Notes: generated from the letters alone by a model not told the origin. Counted from the first letter of the stretch, positions 43,647 through 53,871 are shown. The stretch: 64,000 bases of DNA from Onishia taeanensis (GCF_003268885.1 NZ_QLSX01000004.1:186001-250000), one strand, 5' to 3'. Translations and numbers: made by a program.

Positions 43647-44714
43647 TTAGAACAGGTAGGTGATACCGGTAGCAACGCCGTCGCCTTTGTCGTTTTCGCG
43701 GTCGTCAGTAGCAACCTCGACGTAGGTGTACATGGCGCTGGAGATGTTGTAGGTGGCACCCACAACGACTTCGTCACGATCGTCGATGTTGTCTGCGTCG
43801 TAGCTGACGTTCTGGTAAGCGCCGTAGACGTCGCCCATGCCATAGCCGTAACGCGCACCCAGTGCGGCAAAATCGATGTCGCTATCGTCGAAATCAGAGT
43901 CGAAAGTTTCGTACTTAGCGGCAACACGCAGTGCACCCATGGTGTACTGAGCGGTCACACCATACTGGTCGCCGAACTTACCGTTTGCTTCAGGAGCTGC
44001 GGCCTGTGTGATGGCGCCGGTGTCCGGATCAACAGAGAATTCACCATTACCACCGCCGTTACGGCTTTCGAAGGTGTCGAGGTTGTCGTAGACAGCCGCG
44101 ATGGAGAAGGCACCCGCGGTGTACTTGGCGCCGCCGAAGAAGGAAGCATCGCCGGAATCGGTGACGTTCTCGCCTTCTGCGTTACCCTTGTACTGGGTAC
44201 CAACGGCAAACTGCAGGCCGCCGAAGGACGGAGAGGTGTAGGTCAGCTTGTCGGTTTCGACGATGCCGTTATCGACCGCTTCAGAGTAGGAATCGGAAAC
44301 GTTGAAGTATTCGTTGTTGGTGATCGGATCCTGGATCCAGTCGTCGATCAGCGGATCGTAGGAGCCGAGACGCACGTCACCGAAGGAACCCTTGGCACCG
44401 ACGTAAGCCTGGTCGCCGGAATCGCGGCCAGCGGTCTTCATTTCATCGGCCTTGAAGTCGTCGAACTCGAGCTTCAGGTAACCGGTTACGTCGCTGGTGA
44501 TGGCGTGCTCAGCGGCGAAGCCGAAGGTAGAACCGTTGTCACCAACTTCATCTTTGGAGTCGCCGTTTTCGTCTTTGACGTTGGCGTAAACCATCTGGAT
44601 GTTGCCGTAGATGTCCAGCTTGGTGCCGTCCTGGTTGTAGACGGTAGCAGCGGAGGCAGAGGCGGAAACTACCATGGCGCCGGCGATAGCAGTCGCTAAG
44701 AGTGTCTTTTTCAT
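43647..44714 (-). CDS. Gram-negative general porin
   Basis: A 355-residue outer-membrane porin: signal peptide MKKTLLATAIAGAMVVSASASA (cleaved about residue 22), then VYNQDGTKLDIYGNIQMVYA as the first strand and a C-terminal ...TGITYLF whose terminal Phe is the Bam-recognition residue. Sixteen short amphipathic strands with acidic loops (e.g. DENGDSKDEVGDNG) fit a trimeric diffusion pore of a halophile. AAAGGA lies 9 bases before the ATG. A strong terminator follows it. Confidence 0.92.
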   Translation of the reverse strand: MKKTLLATAIAGAMVVSASASAATVYNQDGTKLDIYGNIQMVYANVKDENGDSKDEVGDNGSTFGFAAEHAITSDVTGYLKLEFDDFKADEMKTAGRDSGDQAYVGAKGSFGDVRLGSYDPLIDDWIQDPITNNEYFNVSDSYSEAVDNGIVETDKLTYTSPSFGGLQFAVGTQYKGNAEGENVTDSGDASFFGGAKYTAGAFSIAAVYDNLDTFESRNGGGNGEFSVDPDTGAITQAAAPEANGKFGDQYGVTAQYTMGALRVAAKYETFDSDFDDSDIDFAALGARYGYGMGDVYGAYQNVSYDADNIDDRDEVVVGATYNISSAMYTYVEVATDDRENDKGDGVATGITYLF

Positions 44715-45101
44715 CGCGATAAGTCCTTTGTGTGACTAGCTTCAGGTTTCGATCGTGAGTGCTGCTTAATGCAGCCGGCCTTTCGGTTTTTCCCGCCTGG
44801 GCTTATTTGCTTAATCCCCAAGCGTCTATCCGATATTGGCCTTGTTATAATCCAATGCTCGCAGGCAAACCATATACCGGGATTTTGCGGAGTGCAACAA
44901 GAAAAAACACTGTTTTTAATCTCGATGCACAAAGCACATGGAACGCTTTCTGCTGACTGCTGTCCTCTCGCGGGTCATTCAGCGGCTCGAGAGTGGCACG
45001 CCAGTGTGACAACCCGATGACGTTCAGCGGCGCCCATCATGCACAGGGATCACGTCAACGCAAAGTCGTGCTCATCAACGCTTTATCGACTTTCGCGTAT
45101 T
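44715..45101. other. 387-bp non-coding region upstream of the porin gene
   Basis: Contains no convincing gene. On the minus strand a possible -10 TATAAC (complement of 44844-44849) would give a porin leader near 120 bases; the -35 is not clear. An AT-rich inverted repeat AAAAAC-ACT-GTTTTT lies near 44900. The remaining bases toward the ProQ-like gene show nothing I can name. Confidence 0.4.
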
Positions 45102-46325
45102 TCAGCGTGAAGAGTGCTTGGCAAGCAGCGCTCCCAGCTTGCGCTCCAGGCGCTCGGCGGGAGCCTCTGACGATGAGCCGGCAACGGCCGTTTCAGATGA
45201 CGCCGCAGTAACCTCTTGGCGCGGGGCGCCTTGGCGTGAAGCAGCGTCGCCGCCCGGCGCGCTTCCTAGGCCTGTACTCCCCTGCTGGCGCCCTGGCGGC
45301 TGGCGCTTTTTCCCACCACCTTGCTTGTTGGCGCCATTCTTGTCGGCACGCTTGTTATCAGCACCCTTCTTATCGACCCGCGGCTTGCCCTCAGACGACA
45401 TGGCTTGGCCTGAGCGCTCTGCCTGCTGCTGAGCTCGCAGTTCCTCGAGCTTCTTGCGCGCATAGCGTGCCTCGCCTTCGGAAACCGGGCCGGCGGCCTC
45501 GCCGTCAAGCCCGGCCCGCTCGGCGCCCTCTCGCACCGCCTTGAGATAACGGGGCAGATGCACGTAGCAAGCCAGTGCGCGACGCACCAACTTTTCCGGC
45601 CAGGGCTCGCGGGCCAGCAGATCTTCGTGAATACCGACCTTCAGAGGCCGGGTGTGGCCTTTGAAAAAGGCATCCGGGTAGCGGCGGTACCATTGACTCA
45701 GAAGCGCTTGAGGGGATGGAGCCTCGCCAATCGGCAGAGAGGTCTGAGCACTCCCATCGTCGGCTTGCGCATCGCCAACTTGGTCAGCTGCGTCGACTTC
45801 TTCCGCGGCTGGCTCTTGCTTTGAAGGAAAAGTGTCGGAGACGTCAGGAGCACCGCCAGATGAAGCGGCTAGACCAGGTGTCGCATGAAAGACCGGCGAA
45901 GGCGCCTCTTCTTGGAAGGACGGCTCCTGGAAAGCCGCTTCCTGTGAAGGTGGTCCTTGGGGCGCCGGCCGAACGCGGTGGGAAAGCAAGGCGGCCAACC
46001 CCTGGCTGCGGGGGTGCGCATGGCCATCGGCGGTGTGCGGTGCGCGCGCAAACTTCTCTTCCAGCTCGCGACACTTGGCCTCAAGCGCCTGGTGCTTGAG
46101 GGCTAACTCATGGTGCTGCTGTTCCAGCTCATGAGCTTGGCGCTCAAGCTCATGGCTGTAATCTTCGAGCTCACGATTGCGAGCTTCGAGCCGGCGATTC
46201 TGCTCCCGAAGCGCCGCCACCCGACCTCGCGCGCTCGCCAACTCGTTGGCCTGGGCTGTGGCACAGGCTTCAAGCGTCGCCAGCAAGGTGGCGGTACGTT
46301 CATTGTTCAAGGCATGCCCCTCCAT
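45102..46325 (-). CDS. ProQ/FinO-domain RNA-binding protein with N-terminal coiled coil
   Basis: About 407 residues. A long coiled coil (about 10-94: REQNRRLEARNRELEDYSHE, ERQAHELEQQHHELALKHQA), a disordered Pro/Gln/Ala-rich linker, a ProQ/FinO domain (about 204-298: LLSQWYRRYPDAFFKGHTRP, LKVGIHEDLLA, RRALACYVHLPRYLKAV, GEARYARKKLEEL) and a Lys/Gly/Ser-rich tail. ProQ proteins bind structured small RNAs and mRNA 3' ends. The coiled coil is not part of E. coli ProQ (232 residues) and suggests oligomerisation. The start is uncertain: ATG 46325, or TTG 46310 preceded by GGAGGGG. Confidence 0.82.
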   Translation of the reverse strand: MEGHALNNERTATLLATLEACATAQANELASARGRVAALREQNRRLEARNRELEDYSHELERQAHELEQQHHELALKHQALEAKCRELEEKFARAPHTADGHAHPRSQGLAALLSHRVRPAPQGPPSQEAAFQEPSFQEEAPSPVFHATPGLAASSGGAPDVSDTFPSKQEPAAEEVDAADQVGDAQADDGSAQTSLPIGEAPSPQALLSQWYRRYPDAFFKGHTRPLKVGIHEDLLAREPWPEKLVRRALACYVHLPRYLKAVREGAERAGLDGEAAGPVSEGEARYARKKLEELRAQQQAERSGQAMSSEGKPRVDKKGADNKRADKNGANKQGGGKKRQPPGRQQGSTGLGSAPGGDAASRQGAPRQEVTAASSETAVAGSSSEAPAERLERKLGALLAKHSSR

Positions 46326-46591
46326 GCGCGGCTCACGGTAATGGGCCAGTTCACTTGACCCGACCAGAGAGGCCGTATGCCGGCCGCTCGAAGGCGGACC
46401 TGGAAAACCCGGCCCGACGCTGACCAGGGCCACTCTGGGCAAGTGTGTGCCACCCTGGCCTTTCTGACAAACGATGCAGGGCTCGACGACAAGCCGATGC
46501 ACGCGTTCTCACAGCTAATCGTCAGGCTCTGCCATGCCAGCCTTACACCGACAATGCCCGCGCTGGCAGGTGCTGACACTGAACGGCAGCG

Positions 46592-47149
46592 CTAGACGCG
46601 CCGATACTCGCAGAAGGCATAGGCCGGCTGCCCTTCTGCAGGCGTGCCCTCGACAGTCTGCTCCCGCCGCCACGAAGGCCCCTCGAACTCGGGAAAGATG
46701 GCGTCGCCCTCGAGAATGATATCGACTTCGGTCAGGTAGAGCCGACTGGCGTACGGCAGAGCCTGAGCATAGATCTGGGCGCCGCCCATCACCATGATTT
46801 CCTCAACGCCATCGATGATCGCCTGCTGGTCGGCGAGGTCCAGGGCACTGGCCAAGTCATGACAGACGCTCACCCCGGGATGCTCGAAGGACGGGTCGCG
46901 GGTAATCACGATATTGCGACGCCCCGGCAGCGGCCGACCTATCGACTCGAAGGTCTTGCGGCCCATGACAAGTGGCTTGCCCTGGGTCATGGCCTTGAAG
47001 AACTTGAGATCCTCGGGCAGATACCAGGGTAGCTGGTTATCGACTCCGATCACCCGGTTACGGGACATGGCAGCGATCATCGCCACCGGCACCACGGTCT
47101 CGATCGATTCTATCGCCTCTCTGGCATCACGCGTGGTCGTATCGCTCAT
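46592..47149 (-). CDS. folA: Dihydrofolate reductase
   Basis: FolA reduces dihydrofolate to tetrahydrofolate with NADPH. The 185 residues contain [24 protein letters not shown] (Met20-loop region, catalytic Asp/Glu equivalent in LPEDL), [20 protein letters not shown] (cofactor site) and [14 protein letters not shown]. An N-terminal extension of about 20 residues ([20 protein letters not shown]) precedes the core; the ATG overlaps the thyA stop (ATGA), which supports this start. Operon lgt-thyA-folA. Confidence 0.95.
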   Translation of the reverse strand: MSDTTTRDAREAIESIETVVPVAMIAAMSRNRVIGVDNQLPWYLPEDLKFFKAMTQGKPLVMGRKTFESIGRPLPGRRNIVITRDPSFEHPGVSVCHDLASALDLADQQAIIDGVEEIMVMGGAQIYAQALPYASRLYLTEVDIILEGDAIFPEFEGPSWRREQTVEGTPAEGQPAYAFCEYRRV

Positions 47150-48012
47150 ACTGCCACCTTGGCCTTGATATGGGGGTGCGCCTCATAGCCATCGATGCGA
47201 ATGTCCTCGAAGCGGAAGGCGAACAGATCATCGATCTCAGGGTTGAGCCAAAGCGTGGGCGCAGCCAGGGGCGTTCGAGACAGCTGTAGCTCGGCCTGCT
47301 CCAGGTGATTCGAATACAGATGTGCATCTCCCAGCGTATGCACGAACTCCCCCGGCGCGAGGTCGCAGACCTGAGCCATCATCTGCGTCAGCAGTGCGTA
47401 GCTGGCGATATTGAAGGGCACGCCCAGGAAAATATCGGCACTGCGCTGATAGAGCTGGCAGGAAAGGCGACCGTTACTGACATAAAACTGGAAGAGCGCA
47501 TGGCAGGGCGGCAGAGCCATCTCGTCGACCAGCGCCGGGTTCCATGCCGAGACGATCAGGCGACGCGAGTCCGGGTTATGCTTGATCTGCTCGACTACCT
47601 TGGCGATCTGATCGACATGCCCACCCTGTGGATGCGGCCAGCTGCGCCATTGATAGCCATAGACCGGCCCCAGGTCGCCGTCCTCATCGGCCCACTCGTC
47701 CCAGATCCGTACGCCATTTTCTTTCAGATAGGCGATATTGGTATCGCCGGCCAGGAACCACAAGAGCTCATGAATGATCGAGCGTAGGTGCAGTTTCTTG
47801 GTAGTCAGCAGCGGGAAGCCGCGGGCCAGATCGAAACGCATCTGGTGGCCAAATACGCTCCTGGTTCCAACGCCGGTGCGATCATGCTTGATTGCGCCAT
47901 GTTCGAGCACATAGCGCATCAAATCCAGGTAGGGTTGCTCAAGCGCCGGGGCGCCGCAGGCTTGATCATTCAGCTCAGTCTGAAGAGCCGTCTCATGCGC
48001 GTCGTCTGACAT
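47146..48012 (-). CDS. thyA: Thymidylate synthase
   Basis: ThyA methylates dUMP with methylene-tetrahydrofolate, giving dTMP and dihydrofolate for FolA. The 288-residue product has the catalytic Cys in [30 protein letters not shown] for phosphate binding, [15 protein letters not shown], and [11 protein letters not shown]. It is longer than E. coli ThyA (264) by an N-terminal stretch ([19 protein letters not shown]...) before the core [12 protein letters not shown]; the true start may be further in. Between lgt and folA. Confidence 0.95.
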   Translation of the reverse strand: MSDDAHETALQTELNDQACGAPALEQPYLDLMRYVLEHGAIKHDRTGVGTRSVFGHQMRFDLARGFPLLTTKKLHLRSIIHELLWFLAGDTNIAYLKENGVRIWDEWADEDGDLGPVYGYQWRSWPHPQGGHVDQIAKVVEQIKHNPDSRRLIVSAWNPALVDEMALPPCHALFQFYVSNGRLSCQLYQRSADIFLGVPFNIASYALLTQMMAQVCDLAPGEFVHTLGDAHLYSNHLEQAELQLSRTPLAAPTLWLNPEIDDLFAFRFEDIRIDGYEAHPHIKAKVAV

Positions 48013-48144
48013 CACGGTATCGCCGAAGGTTGTGACAAAAGGCGTAGTGTACTGAGTCAGCGAATCAGCCGCCAACCCCAGGGCAAGCAGCGACGCCAGA
48101 ATGAAACACCTTCGCGGCTGCACCTAGGTTAAGGCGCACGCCGC

Positions 48145-48957
48145 TCAGGCGCTCGCCGGCTCGGTCTGGCGGGCATCATCCACCGGGCGATGACGCGACC
48201 ACAGCATCAGCAACCCGCCGGCCAGGATCATCGGCAACGACAGCAGCATCCCCATGGTCAGCCAGTTCCAGGCGATGAAGCCAAGCTGTGGGTCGGGTAG
48301 CCGCACGAACTCGACCAGGAAGCGGAAACAGCCGTAGCAGGCCAGGAAGAGTCCCGACACCAGGCCGCGACGTCGCGGTGTCGCCGACACCCACCACATG
48401 ATGGCAAACAGCACCGCCCCTTCGAGAAGGGCCTCGTAGAGAGACGAAGGGTGACGAGGCGCCGGCCCCATGCCGGGGAAAGGCATCCCCCAGGGGAGGT
48501 CGGTCAAGCGACCGGGGAGCTCGGCATTGATGAAGTTACCGATGCGCCCGGCACCAAGGCCAATCGGCACCAGCGGCGCGACAAAATCGGTCAACTGGAA
48601 GAAGGCCAGACGGTGCTTGCGGGCAAACAACAAGGCCGCCACGAGTACGCCAAGCAGTCCGCCGTGGAAGCTCATGCCGCCGTCCCAGACCTGGAACAGC
48701 CAAAGCGGGTCGGCGAGCAGCCGATCAAGGCCATAGAAGAAGGCATACCCCAGCCGACCACCCACCACGACACCGATGGCGGCATAGAAGATCAGATCAC
48801 CCACATCATCACCGGTCAGTCCTACTCGGCTGGCACGACGGCGGCCTAACCACCAGGCGGCAATAAAGCCGATCACATACATCAGGCCGTACCAGTGAAC
48901 CTTGAAAGGGCCTAGGGCGATGGCGACTGGGTCGATCGAGGGGTAATTCAGCATCAT
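48145..48957 (-). CDS. lgt: Prolipoprotein diacylglyceryl transferase
   Basis: Lgt transfers diacylglycerol from phosphatidylglycerol to the Cys of prolipoproteins in the inner membrane. About 270 residues with seven membrane helices. The signature [18 protein letters not shown] (with essential Arg and Asn), the [18 protein letters not shown] block and [17 protein letters not shown] are present. ATG ATG doublet at the start; I take the first. The following genes are thyA and folA, a conserved order. Confidence 0.95.
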   Translation of the reverse strand: MMLNYPSIDPVAIALGPFKVHWYGLMYVIGFIAAWWLGRRRASRVGLTGDDVGDLIFYAAIGVVVGGRLGYAFFYGLDRLLADPLWLFQVWDGGMSFHGGLLGVLVAALLFARKHRLAFFQLTDFVAPLVPIGLGAGRIGNFINAELPGRLTDLPWGMPFPGMGPAPRHPSSLYEALLEGAVLFAIMWWVSATPRRRGLVSGLFLACYGCFRFLVEFVRLPDPQLGFIAWNWLTMGMLLSLPMILAGGLLMLWSRHRPVDDARQTEPASA

Positions 48958-49056
48958 GCATCCAGGTGAATTAAGGGAGTGAGGGGTCAGGGCGTGGTTA
49001 TCTGGGGTTGATATCAAGGCTTGATATCAGAGAAAGGCCGGAGAGTGAATGGCACG

Positions 49057-50460
49057 TCAGCCAGACGCTCGCCCCAGCTCCGGCAGCCAGCGCCGGATCA
49101 TCTTGATCAGGGCCTGCGGACGATAGGGCTTGGCCAGGTAGTCGTCCATGCCGGCGGATTTAAAGTTCTTGCAGTCGGCCTCGCTGGCATTTGCCGTCAG
49201 GGCGATCAATACGCTTCGCTCACTCTCGCCACTTTCGGTCTCGCGTAGCGTCTCACGTGCTCGCCAGCGACGGCTGGTCTCCAAGCCATCGAGCGACGGC
49301 ATGTAGATATCCATGAACACCAGGTCGTAGAACTGCTCGGCGGCAAGTTTCAGCGCCTCTTCGCCGCTCTCGGCCACATCGACGTCGAAGCCCTCGGCCT
49401 CGAGCACATTACGCGCCAGCATGCTATTGACCGGGCCGTCATCGACGACCAGTACCTTGGGCCAATGCGGCCCCTTGTCAATTTTTTCAGCGGCCCCAGC
49501 AGGCTGACCCAACAACTCCGGCATTGGTTCCGAAAGGCTCGTGACCAAGGCGGTAATATCGGCCAAGCGCTCACGCAAACGCTCCTGCCCCGGAGGCGCG
49601 CCAGCGTCGCTGAAGAACTGGTTGAGCTCCTGAATCATGGGCTCGAGCTCACGCTGCAACAAGGTCATATAGGTCGACTTGAGTCGCGAGTCTTCGCGGG
49701 CGCGGTCACGCGCCTGGACCAATTGACCGGCATAGTCCGGCGCACTATCCAGGGGCTCGAGCATGCATAGTTCATGGTCATGATGGTCGCGCAGTGACAG
49801 CATGCGCAGGCCATGCCAACCGCCCTTGCTATCATGCAGCCGCACCTTGGCCCAGCCGGCACTGGAGGCTTCGCAGCGCAACATGCACTGGGCGCTCAGG
49901 CCCTTGATATCGCTCTTACTACAACCCATCAGCTGCTCAAAGGCCGTATTGGCATCTACCAGTACATCATTACGCATCATGAAGGCCGGGACCGACAAGC
50001 CTGCCAACATCTGCTCCAATTGAGGGCGCTCGGTCAGCCTGCTCAGCAAGGTATCGAGGCTATCGAGAAGGGATTCCAAACGCGTCACAGGGCTCCCCGC
50101 CGGCACAGCCCCCAAGCGGACGCGCTTGGGCTTGAGCCAGTTAGGTAGCTCTTTCTGGACTTCGCGTAGCAGCCTTTCGAGGCGCTCATAGGGCACGCTG
50201 AGATGGGTTTCCCAGCGCTGCAGACGGTGGCGAATCATGACGAGAAAAATACTGACGATAAGCCCAGTGCCCACCAACAGCACCAGCAGCAATACGGTTA
50301 AGGCAAGCGACGTATTCTGCACCGAGAGCGATGCAGGCCATATCGTGAACCAAGCCACGGCACATAGCGTCACCAATGATGCTTCTGCTAGCAACAGTGG
50401 CCATAACACCGGCCATATCAGCCGCCGCCACAAGCTATCTGGGCGCGTTTCCACTCGCAT
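49057..50460 (-). CDS. Membrane protein with degenerate kinase core and receiver domain
   Basis: 467 residues: two membrane helices (about 13-42 and 52-76) with a very short periplasmic loop, a PAS-like segment (about 146-235), a HisKA-like helix pair, and a receiver domain (334-460) with acidic D340/D341, phospho-acceptor D384 (FMDIYMPSLDG) and Lys in LAKPYRP. In the HisKA-like helix (SRLKSTYMTLLQRELEPMI) the phospho-acceptor His is replaced by Arg270, and the HATPase domain is entirely missing between it and the receiver. It cannot be a kinase; it may receive phosphate from another kinase and signal through dimer contacts. AAGG precedes the ATG. Confidence 0.8.
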   Translation of the reverse strand: MRVETRPDSLWRRLIWPVLWPLLLAEASLVTLCAVAWFTIWPASLSVQNTSLALTVLLLVLLVGTGLIVSIFLVMIRHRLQRWETHLSVPYERLERLLREVQKELPNWLKPKRVRLGAVPAGSPVTRLESLLDSLDTLLSRLTERPQLEQMLAGLSVPAFMMRNDVLVDANTAFEQLMGCSKSDIKGLSAQCMLRCEASSAGWAKVRLHDSKGGWHGLRMLSLRDHHDHELCMLEPLDSAPDYAGQLVQARDRAREDSRLKSTYMTLLQRELEPMIQELNQFFSDAGAPPGQERLRERLADITALVTSLSEPMPELLGQPAGAAEKIDKGPHWPKVLVVDDGPVNSMLARNVLEAEGFDVDVAESGEEALKLAAEQFYDLVFMDIYMPSLDGLETSRRWRARETLRETESGESERSVLIALTANASEADCKNFKSAGMDDYLAKPYRPQALIKMIRRWLPELGRASG

Positions 50461-50719
50461 TGACTGCCTTTTCGGTTCGTCTGACCAAGATAGGGTGAGT
50501 GTACGTGGCTGCGGGAACCCTGTCATGAAACCGATTGCCGCTGTCGGCAATCGCCTACATACAATGCATGCCTCCTATCATCTATTGCCTTCTTATTGCC
50601 TCTCTGCCAAGCACCGCTACGGTTAGGGTGAAGACAAGCGCATGGGCAGAAAAAGACACCAGGATAGCCACACGGGCATCGGGCTTTGCGGCTTCAGCGT
50701 CGCAGGGTAAGGTAGCGCA

Positions 50720-51517
50720 ATGTGCCTGATCGCTTTCGACTACCGACCCCAAGCCTCTGCCTGGTTGCACCTGGTGGCCAACCGCGATGAATCCTTTGCG
50801 CGACCCAGTGCGCCCTTAGGGGCATGGCCCGAGGAGCCGGACATCATCGGTGGCCGCGACCTGGTCGCTGGTGGCAGCTGGTTCGCCGTGCACCGCCGGG
50901 GACGCTTTGCTGCCGTAACCAATGTCCGCGATCCCGCCACCGAGTCTCCACCCGACGGCCCCAGCCGAGGACATCTGGTACCCGAGGCGCTGAAGACTGA
51001 CGACCTCTCGGGTTGGCTCAATGCCCTGGCGAGCAGCGAGGCCTATCGTTACGCGGGTTTTAACCTGTTAGTAGGCGATCACTCAGGCCTCTGGCATCTG
51101 CACCGCGGTCGGGGCGCCATTCAGCTAAACCGGCTGACCGCAGGCCTTCACGGCCTCTCCAATGCAAGACTCGACACACCCTGGCCCAAGCTTACCCTTG
51201 CGCGCCAGGGACTGGCCGACAGCCTCCTCGACGGCGGCTGGCCACAATCGGCGCTGGCAGTAATGCACCGGCAATGCCTCGACATCGACGATCAGGCACT
51301 GCCCGACACCGGGGTCGGCCTCACCCTGGAGCGCCAGCTGGCGCCTCCCTTCATTCTTGGCGAGACCTATGGCACCCGTGCCACTACTTGGCTGGAATGG
51401 CACCAGAACGGCCACCTCGAGCTCAGCGAGCGCCGCTTTGGCCCGAACGCCAGCAACCTCGGCGAGACACATCTTTCGCTCTCGACAGAGCACTGGGACA
51501 GAACGCTGCAGGCGTAA
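50720..51517 (+). CDS. NRDE/TANGO2 family protein
   Basis: A 265-residue cytoplasmic protein beginning MCLIAFDY, with Cys2 exposed after Met removal as in Ntn-hydrolase-like proteins, and the family name motif NRDES at residues 21-25, then GGRDLVAGGSWFAVHRRGRF and AVTNVRDP. Human TANGO2 affects acyl-CoA and lipid handling; the bacterial role is unproven. AAGG lies 7 bases before the ATG. Divergent from the receiver-protein gene, convergent with ptsP. Confidence 0.87.
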   Translation: MCLIAFDYRPQASAWLHLVANRDESFARPSAPLGAWPEEPDIIGGRDLVAGGSWFAVHRRGRFAAVTNVRDPATESPPDGPSRGHLVPEALKTDDLSGWLNALASSEAYRYAGFNLLVGDHSGLWHLHRGRGAIQLNRLTAGLHGLSNARLDTPWPKLTLARQGLADSLLDGGWPQSALAVMHRQCLDIDDQALPDTGVGLTLERQLAPPFILGETYGTRATTWLEWHQNGHLELSERRFGPNASNLGETHLSLSTEHWDRTLQA

Positions 51518-51609
51518 CCTCTCGCCGCCTTTGCCGGGCTCGTCGCTTGGTCGCGCTGCTATGTCAGGCCGCACAGCTGAGGGCGTCTTGGCCCACTCGA
51601 TAAACCGGC

Positions 51610-53871
51610 CTAGTCCCTGGGCGGAAGCAGGTGTGCAAGCTGCCACTCACCCAGGCGGGCATTGAGGTGGATGCGCACCGCCGAAGGCGTCGACAGCGAC
51701 AGGGTTTCCTTGACCAGTCCCCGGGCCGCCGGCAACGTCACGCGGCGAATGGCGGCTCGCACACGCGGTAAGCTGGGAGCATTCATCGACAGGGTATCGA
51801 AGCCCATGCCCATCAACAGCAGTGCACCGGCCGGGTCCCCGGCCAGCTCGCCACAGACAGACGTCGGCACACCAAGCGCCGAGGCTTCATCGGCCAGACG
51901 CGCTAGTGCGGACAAAACTCCCGGATGGCAAGGATCATAGAGCTCGGCCACCCGCGGGTTGTTGCGATCCACCGCCAGCAGGTACTGGGTCAGGTCATTG
52001 CTGCCGACCGAGAAGAAATCGACACGTTCGGCCAGCGCCTCGAGCTGAAAGAGCGTGGCCGGCACTTCGATCATCACGCCAATCTGCGGGCGTTCGATCA
52101 GCATGCCATCTTCTTCTAGCTCGGCCTGGGCTCGGTCGATCAGGCGCAGAGCACTGTCGACCTCCTCGACGTTGGTGATCATCGGCAGCAGGATCTGCAG
52201 GTTATCCAGGCCATGAGATGCCCGCAGCATGGCGCGCAGCTGGACCATCAACACCTCGGGGTGATCCAGCGTCACTCGGATGCCGCGCCAACCAAGGAAG
52301 GGGTTGGCCTCCTCGATGGGGAAATAGGGCAAGTCCTTGTCGCCGCCGATATCCAGGGTGCGCATCACCACCGGCAACGGCGCGAAGCTCTCGAGCTGGT
52401 CGCGATACAGCCGAGTCTGCTCCTGCTCACCGGGGAAGCGCTCGGTGATCATGAACGGCACTTCGGTACGATAGAGCCCCACCCCGCTGACACGTGGTTT
52501 GAGTGACGCTACCGCATCCACGGCCAAGCCGGTGTTGACCATGAGCTTCATCACATGGGCATCAGGTGTCTCACTGGGCAGGTCCTGCTCGTGTTCGAGC
52601 ACCTCGGCCAGAGCCTCTTCCTCGGCGATCAGGTTCTGATAGTGCCGGCCGAGCTCCTCGGCGGGACGCACGAACAGCCGGCCACGGTGCCCATCAAGTA
52701 TCACCGGCGCGCCGTTGAGGCGCGTCAGCGGCAGATCGACCATGCCGAGCACTGTCGGCACGCCCATCGCCCGGGCCAGGATCGCCACATGCGAGGTACT
52801 GGAGCCGCGGATCGATACCAGGCCGGCGAGCTTGCCGCGAGGAACCTCGCCCAGGGTCGCCACGCTGATCTCGTCGCCGACCAGGATGGTACGCTCGGGA
52901 TAGGTGGAGGGAGTGGACGCGCTTTCTTCCTGAAGGTGTGCCAGCACACGCCGCCCCAGATCGCGTACGTCGGCGGCGCGCTCACGCAGGTAGTTATCGT
53001 CGACTCGCTCAAGGTACTGCACATGGCGGCGCACCACGTCGGCCAGAGCGCCGGGCGCCCACTGCCCTTCGCGGATGCGCTTCTCGACCTCCTGCCCGAG
53101 CGCCGCCTCGCTGAGCATTTGCTGATAGACCTCGAACAACGCCAGCTCCTGAGCACTGATCCGGCTAGCCAGGCGTTCGCCAGTGGCACGCAGTTCATCA
53201 CGCACCTTGAGAATCGCCTCCTTGAGCCTGGCGATCTCGTAGTCGATATCGGTAGGAATCAGGTCAGGAACGCTGTCCAGGTCGGCGGGAGGAGCAATCA
53301 CCACGGCGTCACCGATCGCCATGCCTGGCGAAGCGGCAACCCCGGTGAACATGGCCTGACCGTCGGCCCTCACCGGACGGCTCAAGGCGCCGGTGGCCAG
53401 CGCATGGGCCAGCACCCCGCCGAGCTGGGCCGCCATGGTCACCAGGAAAGCCTCATCGCCCTCGTCGTAGCGCCGTTTGTCCTGCTGCTGCACGACCAGC
53501 ACGCCAAGCATGCGGCGCTGATGGATGATCGGCACGCCGAGGAAACTCGAAAAGCGCTCTTCGCCGGTTTCTTCGAAGTAGCGAAAATGCGGATGCGCCG
53601 GGGCATCTTCCAGGTTGAGAGGCTCCTCGCGCTGACCGACAAGCCCTACCAGGCCTTCGCCCAGGGGCATGCTGACCTGCTTCACGGCACGCGAATGCAG
53701 GCCAATGGTCTCCATCAGCACCAGGCGCTCCAGCTCGACGTCGTAAAGATAGAAAGAACAGACGTCGGTGCGCATGGCCTTGCGGATGCGACGCACCATG
53801 GTCGAGAGCGCGGCATCGAGATTGCGCGCCTCGTTGACCTCTTGGACGATACGACGTAGCACGTCGAGCAT
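51610..53871 (-). CDS. ptsP: PEP-protein phosphotransferase of the nitrogen PTS (EI-Ntr)
   Basis: PtsP takes phosphate from phosphoenolpyruvate and passes it to NPr and EIIA-Ntr, a regulatory chain tied to nitrogen and potassium status. 753 residues: N-terminal GAF domain (1-165) that binds glutamine or other signals, HPr-binding/phospho-His domain with the active-site block GSSTSHVAILARAMGVP, and the PEP-binding TIM barrel (LDIGGDKDLPYF, GVGLYRTEVPFM, SVGSNDLTQYLLAVDRNN, VCGELAGDP). Start MLDVLRRIV fits the family; a start 18 bases upstream is possible. rppH is 66 bp upstream in the same direction, a conserved pair. Confidence 0.95.
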   Translation of the reverse strand: MLDVLRRIVQEVNEARNLDAALSTMVRRIRKAMRTDVCSFYLYDVELERLVLMETIGLHSRAVKQVSMPLGEGLVGLVGQREEPLNLEDAPAHPHFRYFEETGEERFSSFLGVPIIHQRRMLGVLVVQQQDKRRYDEGDEAFLVTMAAQLGGVLAHALATGALSRPVRADGQAMFTGVAASPGMAIGDAVVIAPPADLDSVPDLIPTDIDYEIARLKEAILKVRDELRATGERLASRISAQELALFEVYQQMLSEAALGQEVEKRIREGQWAPGALADVVRRHVQYLERVDDNYLRERAADVRDLGRRVLAHLQEESASTPSTYPERTILVGDEISVATLGEVPRGKLAGLVSIRGSSTSHVAILARAMGVPTVLGMVDLPLTRLNGAPVILDGHRGRLFVRPAEELGRHYQNLIAEEEALAEVLEHEQDLPSETPDAHVMKLMVNTGLAVDAVASLKPRVSGVGLYRTEVPFMITERFPGEQEQTRLYRDQLESFAPLPVVMRTLDIGGDKDLPYFPIEEANPFLGWRGIRVTLDHPEVLMVQLRAMLRASHGLDNLQILLPMITNVEEVDSALRLIDRAQAELEEDGMLIERPQIGVMIEVPATLFQLEALAERVDFFSVGSNDLTQYLLAVDRNNPRVAELYDPCHPGVLSALARLADEASALGVPTSVCGELAGDPAGALLLMGMGFDTLSMNAPSLPRVRAAIRRVTLPAARGLVKETLSLSTPSAVRIHLNARLGEWQLAHLLPPRD

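Noticed and set aside
52555-53859. 434-codon open frame on the plus strand
   Set aside because: Antisense to ptsP; His-rich and without any family features.
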